Positions 55,365-64,000 of a stretch of 64,000 bases of DNA are shown piece by piece; within the stretch, counting starts at the first letter, position 1; each line of letters starts with the position of its first letter. This stretch comes from Dyadobacter sp. LHD-138 (lineage in GTDB: Bacteria; Bacteroidota; Bacteroidia; Cytophagales; Spirosomataceae). Below the pieces are notes generated by a model. That model ran no database searches. It saw nothing but the letters and a program-made list of their open reading frames with translations, and was not told the origin of the DNA. The DNA lies in NCBI RefSeq assembly GCF_030929615.1, contig NZ_JAVFVU010000027.1, forward strand, positions 1 through 64,000, read 5' to 3'. The translations under genes and the position numbers were made by a program.

Positions 55365-56745
55365 ATACCCAACTGCCGCGGTGGCATTGTCGGTCAATCC
55401 CGTACTGGTCTCGGTCAACGTATAGGTAATAGTCGTTGGATCGCTGGCGAAACCAGGATTGGGATCGAAGGTCAGATTACCTGTGGCAGGGTCATAGGTC
55501 CATAGGCCTTGCCCTGGGACGGTCAGCGTGTTACCCGATACCGAGCTGCCGGCGGGCAATCCAATGGTGGTCAGCAGAACAGAAGTATTGGCGGGTGTCG
55601 CCGGGCTTCCATCGGAAAGCAAATCGTTGGTCAGGATGCTCTGGCTGACATTAGCCCCGGGCGTATTGCCTGTGCTGCTATCGTTGTTTGCTGCCGGGGC
55701 TACCTGATTATAATCGACAGCCGCGGTGGCATTGTCGGTCAATCCGGTACTGGTCTCGGTCAACGTATAAGTAATTGTCGTTGGATCGAGCGCGAAACCA
55801 GGATTCGGATCAAAGATTAGGTTGCCGGTGGCCGGATTGTAAGTCCACACACCTTCGCCTGGCACAGTCAGCGTATTACCCGAAACCGAGCTTCCTGCCG
55901 GCAAGCCGGTCGTTGTCAGCGTAACAGTGGTATTAGCCGGTGTCGCAGGGCTTCCATCAGAAAGTAAATCGTTGGTCAGAATGTTCTGGCTAACATTTGC
56001 ACCGGGCGTATTGCCTGTGCTGCTATCGTTGTTCGCTGCCGGGGCTACCTGAGTATAATCAACGGCAGCGGTGGCATTGGCGGTCAATCCCGTACTGGTC
56101 TCGGTCAACGTATAGGTAATAGTCGTTGGATCGCTGGTAAAACCAGGATTCGGATCGAAGGTCAGATCACCTGTGGCAGGGTCATAGGTCCATACACCTT
56201 GCCCTGGGACGGTCAATGTGTTTCCTGAAACAGAGCTACCGGCGGGTAATCCAATGGTGGTCAGCAGCACAGAAGTATTGGTCGGTGTCGCAGGGCTTCC
56301 ATCGGAAAGCAAATCGTTGGTCAGGATGTTCTGGCTGGTATTTACACCTCGTGTATTGCCCGAGCTGCTATCGTTGCTCGCTGCCGGGGCTACCTGAGTA
56401 TAATCAACGGCAGCGGTGGCATTGTCAGTCAATCCCGTACTGGTCTCGGTCAGCGTATAAGTAATAGTCGTTGGATCGCTGGTGAAACCAGGATTCGGAT
56501 CGAAGGTCAGATCACCCGTGGCAGGGTCATAGGTCCATAGACCTTGCCCAGGCACGGTCAGCGTGTTTCCTGAAACAGAACTGCCGGCGGGCAATCCAAT
56601 GGTGGTCAGCAGAACAGAAGTATTGGCCGGTGTCGCCGGGCTTCCATCGGAAAGCAAATCGTTGGTCAGAATGTTCTGCTTCGCATTCGAACCGGGTGAT
56701 ACGCCACCGACATTGTCGTTTACCGCATCAGGAGGGAGAATGCAA
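55365..56745 (-). repeat. Four tandem 345-bp coding repeats
   Basis: A 115-residue unit (NDSSTGNTPGANVSQNILTN, DLLSDGSPATPANTSVLLTT, GLPAGSSVSGNTLTVPGQGL, WTYDPATGDLTFDPNPGFTS, TTITYTLTETSTGLTDNATA) occurs four times. The landmark GTGGCATTGTCGGTC and its variants end at 55395, 55740, 56085 and 56430, exactly 345 bp apart. The units are nearly identical, so the array expanded recently and could change copy number by recombination. Confidence 0.9.
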
Positions 56746-59262
56746 TTAGCGGGCTGAATGCTTGCATTTTGCGAGGAACCCAAGATTTGTCCGCCCGAAA
56801 CGGAACTAGGCACCCCGTTTAAATCAACACTATTCCCAAGGTTATAATCAACTGGCCCTGCACTTCCCGTGTAACCTCCACCGGAATTTCCGCCTGGCAA
56901 TGAAGAATGGATAAGGTTGGCGGTTGTTATCGGGTCGCTACCGTCGTTGGTACCACCTTCCATGGCATCCGAGCATCCGTCGCCGTCGCTGTCAAGGTCA
57001 TGCTGGTCGAAGATTCCATCTCCATCCGTATCGGTTGAACAGCTTGGCTTGGGCTCCATGCTTGGATTGTATGTTTGCCCGAAGGTAAAGCTCACCTCAT
57101 GAAGCCTTACACCGCTAGTGGTGGAACCGGAGTTAGCCAAAATCCTGAACTCGCTGTATTTACCGGCGGGGTTTAAGGAATTGGTAAAAGTGTAGGTTGT
57201 ATTGGGTGTACTCATGGCTAGACCGTTCGAGAGTATATCCCAGGAACTGCCATTCCAACCTTGCAGCACGAAAATGCTTGAAGGGAAGGCATTATTGATC
57301 CCGATCTTAACCGTTACCGCTGAAATGGTCAGCGGCGTAGCCAATGGGAGCGTTATGTCTACGAGTGCCTTACCCGAGTTGTTGGCCGAGAAGGCTAAAT
57401 CGACCCAGGTATTGTCATTTCCGTCAATGGCTGCTGCAAATGTGGTAGTTGCAGCGGAATGGAGCGTAAAGTTGGTTTGTATGGTAGATGCGGCTTTTAA
57501 TTCGCCGAGTGTATAATAACATGCCGGGCTTTCGACCGCATCTTGAATACCATCATTGTCATCATCGATATCGGCCGTGTCATTGATACCATCTCCGTCC
57601 GTATCGATGTGATCACACGAATTGTAATTGCTCGCAACAGCATAGTTGTAAGTGTAAATATATCGGTAACTGTTTGTGTCGATGGCAGCTTGAAGTTGGT
57701 CGGCTAGTCCATTACCGTTATAAGGTCCGTTGATCTGTGAATTGGCAACAGGTGCGCTGGAATTTACCGAACCGCTTCCACCATTCTCCACAATGCCGGC
57801 AGTTGTTGTTACGCCGGATTTGTTAAAAGTACCTGCTTCAACGGCATCGGGGCAGCCGTCGCCGTCGCTGTCGCGATCCAGGCGGTTAGGAACACCGTCG
57901 TTGTCAGTATCCAGATCGCTACCACAGTTGGTTGCCGAGGCGCCTTCAAAGAATCGAAGCCCCATTTCATCTATTGTGACGGACGCCAATGTAGTTAACG
58001 CATACATTCTCAAATAGTAGGTAGTATTCGGAGCCAGGTAGGCAGGGTCCGAAGCCGCAACTGCTTTCACCGGGCCGGTATTGGCGGGTACGTTAGCAAT
58101 GGTTGCTGTACTTGTTGTGCCATCGCTCAATACAATCGGATTCATGAAGCTGGGCTCATCGTCTATCAACACTCCGAAAGGCACAAGCGGTGTCATGGTT
58201 TCATAGGTCCACGCATCTACATATACTCCTTTTGCCCCTGTCGTAAATATCGCGTATTGGTAGTCGCCTTTTGCTATGGCATCGGTCAACGTGCCATTAT
58301 TGTCAAGCCCGGTCAGGTTCCATGCGCCGGATGCGGACGGTGGAATGCTTGTCCCCGTTCCCGGCGTCCATGAAATATTCGGCTTCCAGCTGAAAAAAGC
58401 AAGACTTGCGGCGGGAGTCTGTTCCTGTTCCCTATCCCACAAAATTGCACTTGCCGTAGAACTTGCCAGCGGGCATTGTACCATTTCCACGGTATCCAAT
58501 ACCCCGTCATTATCGTCGTCAAGGTCTGCGAGATCTCCTACACCATCGCAATCGACATCACCCAATGCTTTTACCGATGTGGTGGCTGCTCCGTTGAGAC
58601 CGGAATAGCAGCCATTGGCTATGCTATGGAAAGCAGCATAAAACTGGCGACCCGCGGTCGTAGCTGCTCCCGGGTTAGCTACTCTGTTAGCATCCGTTGC
58701 AGGATTACTTGTATGCCAGGTCAATTCCGCTCCGATAGGCGTATTGCTTGCCGTAATGTCACTCAGATTGAAAGTTGTGCCCGGGCACGAATTCGAGATA
58801 GTTGAAGCCGATAATGTCGGTGCGATTGTAATGTCGCAAGTATTGCAAGCCGTCCTTGAAACTGTTATCGCATCAATATTAACGTAAACACCATTTTCCG
58901 TGGCACCGGTAACATTAAGCATGTTGAAGTTAGGAACTCCCACCGGAACAGTATATGTAACATCACTCCAAGAAGTACTTGCCGGAAAAGCATTGTTCAT
59001 GACAGAACCTGAATTAAACACATTGCTACCAGCACTGGAAAGCACAATAGGACCCCGCCTGGTATCGTTCTGGTAGCTTCCCCTGATTGTAATAACATCT
59101 CCTCCCTGAAAACCGCCGGTACTGACATAAAGTACATTGGCTCCGTCACTGTAAAGTTTTCCTCCAGTATTATTTTGAGTATTCTCGCTAATGCTTGTAA
59201 ATCCATCCAAATTCCCGTTACTGACCCAGTCAACCTTTGGTGTAATTGTGGAAGAACCATAA

Positions 59263-59282
59263 GGGCAATCCAGGGCAATCCA
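59263..59282 (-). repeat. 10-bp tandem duplication causing a frameshift
   Basis: GGGCAATCCA occurs twice head to tail on the plus strand (59263-59272 and 59273-59282) followed by GGGCGA. Removing one copy restores the reading frame from the signal peptide into the adhesin body. Confidence 0.85.
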
Positions 59283-59698
59283 GGGCGACCCTGGCGACTT
59301 CGGAGTCATTGTAGACGTTCGCAACAGGAGTTTTACCGCCCTTGGGGAGGCGTTCGGTTTCCGGCTCGCGGTTGACCGCGTAGATGAGCATAGAGCACAT
59401 GGCTACGGGCAAGAGTAAAATTCGGTTCATTGATATTGGCTGATTTGTGTAAATAATCGAGGGAATGATTACCGTCTATATCACTGACGGCCAACCGATT
59501 TTCATATTTCAAAATTACTATCAGCATTGCTGACAACTTGTAACAAATCGAATATTAAAGTGTCTCATATTTTGTTACTTTATAACAAATTTGCGACAAA
59601 ATAACAATCGTTTTTAGTCAGGAGCCTAGTTGACAATAAAATCCCATTTCTATCGAAAACAGGAATTCCTGAGAAAGCCAGATTAGTATTTTGGAAAA

Positions 59699-59881
59699 CT
59701 ACATACTCTCTTCAACAAGATCACTGGTTTTTATTCCGAGAACCAGGACTAAAGTTTGTTTGGTCATTTCCCAATTACTGTAGGGAAGCGTTAATTCAAG
59801 TTTGGTGTGCGGCAGTTCGGGATTGTTTACATGTACATTCTTGTGGTAAACTTCGTTTAGTAGTGCCACTATGTCCACAAA
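59699..59881 (-). pseudogene. Unidentified coding fragment
   Basis: A 60-codon minus-strand frame without start reads FVDIVALLNEVYHKNVHVNN, PELPHTKLELTLPYSNWEMT and KQTLVLVLGIKTSDLVEESM before the stop. It looks like the end of a real cytoplasmic protein. It overlaps, in another frame, the tail of the DUF4347 gene, showing that a junction lies near 59890. Confidence 0.4.
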
Positions 59882-60548
59882 CTATACACTCGAAAAGTGC
59901 AAAAATTCCCGATTTTATCAACGTCTGGACAACACAACCATTCTCCGTGTCATCCGGCGCACCGTCGTTGTCATCGTCAATATCTGCACTGTTGATGACT
60001 CCGTCTCCGTCGAAATCGTCACTGGGGCCATATTGCAATGAGTAAGTGTATGATGACAGACTTCCGTTACCGGCCCAGGGCTTTCCGATCTCCAATACCC
60101 AGTCGCCGCCTTTACCGGTAATGTCATCAGATGCAGAAATGCTGAGCCCTAGGGTACTTTCGAGATACTCCACAGCCTCTTGTCCTTTTCGTCCCTTTCC
60201 AAATTCACAACCGTAAATATTCAAATGGTGAATTTGAGTTGGAATGTTTGGTGTTACGGTTCTGAGAAAGGCCGCGATCTGTCCGGCATTCTTCCATTCT
60301 CCATCAATCAGCAACTCGCCAGGGCGGCCGTGCGAAAGCAAGTGATATATATTGGTATCGAATTCGGCCGTTTCAAGGCCAGACTTCTTTACTGCGGCAT
60401 CGATAAAAACATTCGGCATTTGTTCCCGATAGGTTTTCTGGCTGGAAACCTGGCGCTGGGAGAAACTCCGTTCCGGGGCTTGTACCGGGAGCACTCCATG
60501 AAGCACCCAGGGTAAACACAGCAAAATAGAGAATGTAAATTGTTTCAT
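59796..60548 (-). pseudogene. Truncated DUF4347 surface protein
   Basis: 250 codons. Signal peptide (QFTFSILLCLPWVLHGVLPV), then the DUF4347 domain at about residues 45-160 (TNIYHLLSHGRPGELLIDGE, IHHLNIYGCEFGKGRKGQEA, VEYLESTLGLSISASDDITG, DWVLEIGKPW), then the start of a calcium-binding repeat (DDFDGDGVINSADIDDDNDG). After DDTENGCVVQTL the frame runs into unrelated sequence. DUF4347 normally opens very long adhesins, so over a thousand residues and the T9SS domain are missing. The neighbouring large adhesin has the same DDDNDG repeat, but no joining frame was found. Confidence 0.8.
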
Positions 60549-61830
60549 AAGGTATGTGAATTTGTAAAATGAATATGTATGTCAACTTTGTTATTTAATT
60601 TAAGTGTTAAACCTGTTTGGCAGGGTCAAACATGAGCTATACGCTCAACCTTTAAACAGTAAGTTTTAGGATTGACAAACAAATTTTCTTGATTCTTATA
60701 AACTGAATTTGGCAGAGGGTAAAATGATTTAAATCAATTAGTTGGCTGTCAAATACAATATATCTTATGCAATTGTACACACAAATCGTATTTTATTGAT
60801 GTCGCAAATTCGTTCGGTGACGGTCACCATATTTGCGATATTGTAACAATATTGTTAATCGTATAAAATCAATCAAACGATCCGTTCTCAGCAGAGGAGA
60901 AAGCATTTTACGATGGACTTTGTTGAGCGCATCTCTATCCCGCATGTAACGAAATTGGAAAAAAGCCCCTGCGTAACGGATCAAAGATGGGAACTATCGC
61001 GAAAGTGACATTATCTGTTTTGTCGTGAAGGATTGGACGATGTAACAGAGCTGGTACTTTTAAGCAATATCAAGCGCAGTCTCTGCAGGTTTTATGTTTC
61101 TTGCCCGTAATTTTTTGCTGGTTTGTAGTTCGCTTTTACTGCGTATGAGCTCGTTTCAAACAAACAATTCTTGTGTTCCAAAATGAAACAGATCGGCGTC
61201 CACACAAAATTTGCCGCAAAAGTCCGGACGGCGAAGTACGGATGTCGTCAAAGATTGTTAACGATTTAGTCGATAATGTTTATTCCTACTTACCAGTCCA
61301 TTAAATGAGCGGATGAAGTGCGTCCCCCCTTAACTCGCGCCCATGCATCCCGCCAGGGGGTACCTCACGACGTGAAACTACGCTGCCGTAACTACGATAA
61401 AATGTAGTGATTACGACAAATCATAGTGATCAAAAATTTTCCATGCCCTTAAAACTATTTTACGGGTATGCGCTAGGTTTTGAAATTTGGGCGGAGGTGA
61501 AAATCGATTACATAGTTTCCTACATATCTTCGCAATACTATTAGGCAGAGAACCGGCGGACGATATCGATTAATTTGGGGTCTTTCGGCTGGGAAAGGTT
61601 TTCGATGCCCACAATGCAGGAGACAGGTTAATTTTTACTTTTTGAATGTTTTGAGTAATTTAATTGTGCGAAAATCAGATACTAACAGAACTGAATCAAG
61701 CCGTTCGGAAATACTGGTGGAAGCATAATATTACAACAGTTGCTGTTTTAAAAATCTTTGGCGCCAGGAACTTGATCGTAAAATGTTTTCCTTTCAGGGA
61801 CAGGTGATGCAATACAAATGGTAGTGCCTT
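60549..61830. other. Long gap with no recognisable gene
   Basis: About 1.3 kb with only short frames on both strands. It holds one copy of the ATTTGCGAYAWWRTAACAA motif (60831-60849). The promoter of the minus-strand DUF4347 gene should be just above 60548; I saw no good TAnnTTTG match. Confidence 0.3.
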
Positions 61831-61870
61831 TCGCAAATTTGTGTCAGTGTCACAAATTTGCGACACTGAC
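61831..61870. promoter_or_regulatory. Overlapping alternative hairpins
   Basis: TCGCAAATTTGTG (61831-61843) pairs with CACAAATTTGCGA (61851-61863), 13 bp perfect. GTCAGTGTC (61843-61851) pairs with GACACTGAC (61862-61870), 9 bp perfect. The two stems share bases and exclude each other, as in an attenuator or as overlapping operator sites. Confidence 0.5.
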
Positions 61871-61917
61871 TTATACATAGTTTGGTATATTTTGGGTGCT
61901 GAATTTAATCCCATAGT

Positions 61918-62382
61918 ATGAAGCGATTAATAGGTGAAGAGCCTCCAGTTATGGGCGTAGGATTTTGCCAGATGACCAAAAAATATCTGGCTGGTTCGAT
62001 CTTTGTAGAAGTGGATAGTTTCTGGCAGGAGGTGGAGGCGTCGGGTGCCGGATGGTTTGACCTAGTGAGTATGGATATGACAATCTCAGTGACGAACTCC
62101 GTACAGATGGAGGAGAAAATCAAGACGGTATTTCTGTTAACTCGTTTTATTAATGTCTTCGAGTGGTGTTTGAACCTTCTCCCAGGTAAAACCGGGGCCG
62201 ATAAGTCCGTTTCGAAAAAAGCGTCAGGGGCGGAATCTCGCCTGGCGTTTAGGAAGGTGCTTTTCATGAACGGGAGATCGAGACTGTGCTTAACAGTTCC
62301 ACATCGACCTCCATACCCGCTGGCTGCGTATTTTCAAGAAAATGCGGACGAACAACGCGTTTGTCCTAGGCCGAAAGTATGA
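61918..62382 (+). other. Open reading frame of doubtful coding value
   Basis: 154 plus-strand codons (KRLIGEEPPVMGVGFCQMTK, TSVTNSVQ-like middle, FINVFEWCLNLLPGK). A minus-strand frame of 120 codons covers the same bases (61905-62267). Neither resembles a family I know and neither has a convincing ribosome-binding site. Listed only because the stretch is otherwise empty. Confidence 0.2.
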
Positions 62383-62456
62383 GCAGATGTACCTCGAAAA
62401 ATAAATCTCAGCTCGTATTTGAATAGCCTTTTAATGGCAACTTAACCTTCTGTTAT

Positions 62457-63779
62457 ATGTCTATTTTTGAACATCTTAGAAGAAAGTTAGATATTTCTCC
62501 TGAAAGGGAAGAATTTTCGGTGATCCACGACACGGTGGCTGGTGGCATCGAATTTAAAGGTACCAACCTTTGGATTCTGATTTTCGCTATCTTTATTGCT
62601 TCGGTTGGATTGAATGTCAATTCTACGGCCGTGATTATTGGTGCCATGTTGGTTTCACCTTTAATGGGACCTATCCTCGGAATGGGGTACGGCATTGCGA
62701 CCTACGACTTTGATTTGTTTAAGAAAGCATTCTTTAATTATCTTTTTGCGTTGTTGGTTGGGCTGTTGACGTCGGCAGGCTATTTTTACATTACACCGAT
62801 TTACCAGGCCCATTCCGAATTACTGGCCCGGACACAGCCTAATATATATGATGTGATTATCGCATTGATGGGCGGGTTGGCCGGTATTGTTGCGATATCT
62901 AGCCGGTTTAAAGGGAATGTGATTCCGGGCGTGGCAATTGCCACGGCGCTGATGCCACCGCTTTGTACGGCCGGCTACGGGCTGGCGACTGCCAACTGGC
63001 AGTTTTTCCTGGGCGCTTTTTACCTTCTGACAATCAACACGGTTTTCATAGGGAGTGCAACACTGATCACCGTGCGGCTGCTCGGCTATCCGGTTAGGAA
63101 TTCTGCGGATGAAAACCAGAAACGGATGGCCAACCGGTGGGTGTCCTTCATCGCCGTGATTACCACTATTCCTGCGATTTACTATGGTTGGTTGCTGGTC
63201 CAGCGGGAAAACTTTATCCAGCGAGCCAATAATTTTATCGTCAACGAAAGCTTCATTGAAGGGGATTTTTTGTTGAAAAATGAGGTGGATCCCACGCACA
63301 GGCGAATCAAGCTTATTTATGGAGGCAAAACGATCAGTAATACCGAAAAGGAGAGGCTCGATAAACGAAAGCGTATTTATGGCCTGGCTGACGCGCAGCT
63401 GACAGTCCAACAAGGCTTTTCGGTTTCCGACGTATCGTCTGAGTTTTTAAAGGGAGAGTCATACCAGACAGAAATTGCCCAATTGAAAAGCCAGCTTGGA
63501 CGATCGTTGCAGGCGCAGGACAGCGTTGTGCAGTCCAAGGGAATGGGAGGAATGCTATTCACGGAAATGAAGTTGCTGTTTCCGGAAGTGGCCTATTGCT
63601 CGGCCGAAAAACAGACATTTGTCGGAAAAACGGGACAGCGGCGCAACTACACGGTCGTAGTAGTAGGTTCGGACGCGCCCGCGCGGACGACTCGCTCGCT
63701 CGGGCAGATCTCAGGCTGGTTAAAGGTAAGGGTTAAAAGCGATTCTCTCAAGATATTTGTGGAGAGAGCGACCTTTTGA
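62457..63779 (+). CDS. DUF389 (TIGR00341-like) membrane protein
   Basis: A 440-residue protein. Its N-terminal cytoplasmic segment (SIFEHLRRKLDISPEREEFS) leads into five or six membrane helices of the DUF389 family: LWILIFAIFIASVGLNVNST, AVIIGAMLVSPLMGPILGMG, then KGNVIPGVAIATALMPPLCT and GYGLATANWQFFLGAFYLLT. A last helix near residue 240 is followed by a soluble C-terminal domain of about 190 residues with a coiled-coil stretch (QTEIAQLKSQLGRSLQAQDS). The function of DUF389 proteins is unknown. It is intact and stands alone near the right edge of the window. Confidence 0.9.
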   Translation: MSIFEHLRRKLDISPEREEFSVIHDTVAGGIEFKGTNLWILIFAIFIASVGLNVNSTAVIIGAMLVSPLMGPILGMGYGIATYDFDLFKKAFFNYLFALLVGLLTSAGYFYITPIYQAHSELLARTQPNIYDVIIALMGGLAGIVAISSRFKGNVIPGVAIATALMPPLCTAGYGLATANWQFFLGAFYLLTINTVFIGSATLITVRLLGYPVRNSADENQKRMANRWVSFIAVITTIPAIYYGWLLVQRENFIQRANNFIVNESFIEGDFLLKNEVDPTHRRIKLIYGGKTISNTEKERLDKRKRIYGLADAQLTVQQGFSVSDVSSEFLKGESYQTEIAQLKSQLGRSLQAQDSVVQSKGMGGMLFTEMKLLFPEVAYCSAEKQTFVGKTGQRRNYTVVVVGSDAPARTTRSLGQISGWLKVRVKSDSLKIFVERATF

Positions 63780-63819
63780 GATAACCGGTATAAAGGCAGC
63801 TAAAAATAGGGAACGAATT

Positions 63820-63838
63820 ATTTGCGACAATGTAACAA
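63820..63838 (+). repeat. Copy of a short intergenic motif (ATTTGCGACAATGTAACAA)
   Basis: The motif ATTTGCGAYAWWRTAACAA occurs here, at 60831-60849 (ATTTGCGATATTGTAACAA) and at 59589-59607 (ATTTGCGACAAAATAACAA). All three lie in intergenic DNA and in the same orientation, within 4.3 kb. Confidence 0.5.
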
Positions 63839-64000
63839 ATTGAAAGATCGGATTTCGGTTGCTTGGTTATGCCACGGTCAATGTATTCGATATGTATTAG
63901 GATTCATTTCGAAAATTACAGAGCTTGCCAAGATGTTGATAATTAAAATGTTGTAAAAATACTTTTGTTAAGTAGAAATTTATGTCATATTTATATTACA

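Larger units (their letters stand above)
54816..59430 (-). pseudogene. Large T9SS adhesin, out of frame through a 10-bp tandem duplication
   Basis: The signal peptide lies in one frame from the ATG at 59430 (NRILLLPVAMCSMLIYAVN). The remaining ~1490 residues lie in another frame, from CPYGSSTITPKVDWVSNGNL down to the T9SS end (YVKIFNAAGKEILEKYI to KTIRIVIVE). The switch is at a 10-bp tandem duplication (59263-59282); with one copy removed the code reads VARVALDCPYGSSTITPKVD continuously, giving about 1535 residues. Domains: N-terminal jelly-roll-like region, thrombospondin-type-3 calcium repeats (DVDCDGVGDLADLDDDNDGV, DTDGDGIFDQHDLDSDGDGC), a discoidin-like segment, four 115-residue repeats, and the sorting domain. 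It is likely a surface adhesin, silent in this copy. Confidence 0.85.

Noticed and set aside
55365..56745. CRISPR-like periodic array
   Set aside because: The 345-bp units are coding, contiguous and lack spacers; they are protein domain repeats.
61905..62382. Opposing open frames of 154 and 120 codons
   Set aside because: Neither looks like a known protein; choosing one would be a guess, so it is listed only as a doubtful region.

Overview
The window comes from a Bacteroidota bacterium, most likely a Cytophagales member related to Dyadobacter or Spirosoma (the genus is inference). The evidence is several very large secreted proteins ending in type IX secretion (T9SS) sorting domains, a SusC/SusD pair, Bacteroidota-type promoters (TTTG, about 20 bases, TAnnTTTG), weak Shine-Dalgarno signals, and IS982-, IS3- and Tra-type mobile debris typical of the phylum. 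No rRNA, tRNA or CRISPR array was recognised.

Layout. 0-6.4 kb: an SPFH/prohibitin protein, an RND-pump remnant, an XRE-pentapeptide regulator in front of a wrecked DrrAB-like ABC exporter, several decayed fragments with a short inverted-repeat element, then an intact SRPBCC/ArsR/NTF2-like operon with twin operators. 6.9-11.7 kb: an aspartyl protease, an XRE membrane protein, a DoxX-like protein, and a broken PQQ dehydrogenase. 11.7-23.1 kb: a sugar or amino-sugar catabolic locus (two AraC regulators, PfkB kinase, Rieske oxygenase, Gfo/Idh/MocA oxidoreductase, NagB-like deaminase, MFS transporter, SusC, SusD), in which the kinase, oxygenase, one regulator and SusC are broken. 23.5-29 kb: an ECF sigma factor with a membrane partner, flanked by two related PepSY-like lipoproteins and a PQQ-propeller lipoprotein carrying an in-frame stop. 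30.4-33.2 kb: a histidine kinase/LuxR response-regulator pair. 35-47.8 kb: three giant T9SS cargo proteins in a row, two sharing an almost identical 945-bp 3' cassette, followed by a LuxR regulator with a degenerate receiver. 48-54 kb: a mobile-element graveyard with a permuted IS3 relic, traJ and traG fragments, and a complete 1.5-kb insertion sequence of a family I do not recognise. 54.8-60.5 kb: a further T9SS adhesin with four 345-bp repeats, put out of frame by a 10-bp tandem duplication, plus a truncated DUF4347 protein. 62.4 kb to the end: a DUF389 membrane protein.

The strongest theme is decay. At least a dozen genes carry a single frameshift, nonsense codon or internal deletion beside intact neighbours, and most of these sit near mobile-element relics. 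The most promising new items are the unassigned insertion sequence in traJ, the permuted IS3 junction with 3-bp spacer, the possible phase-variation repeat in the large adhesin, and the duplicated T9SS cassette.
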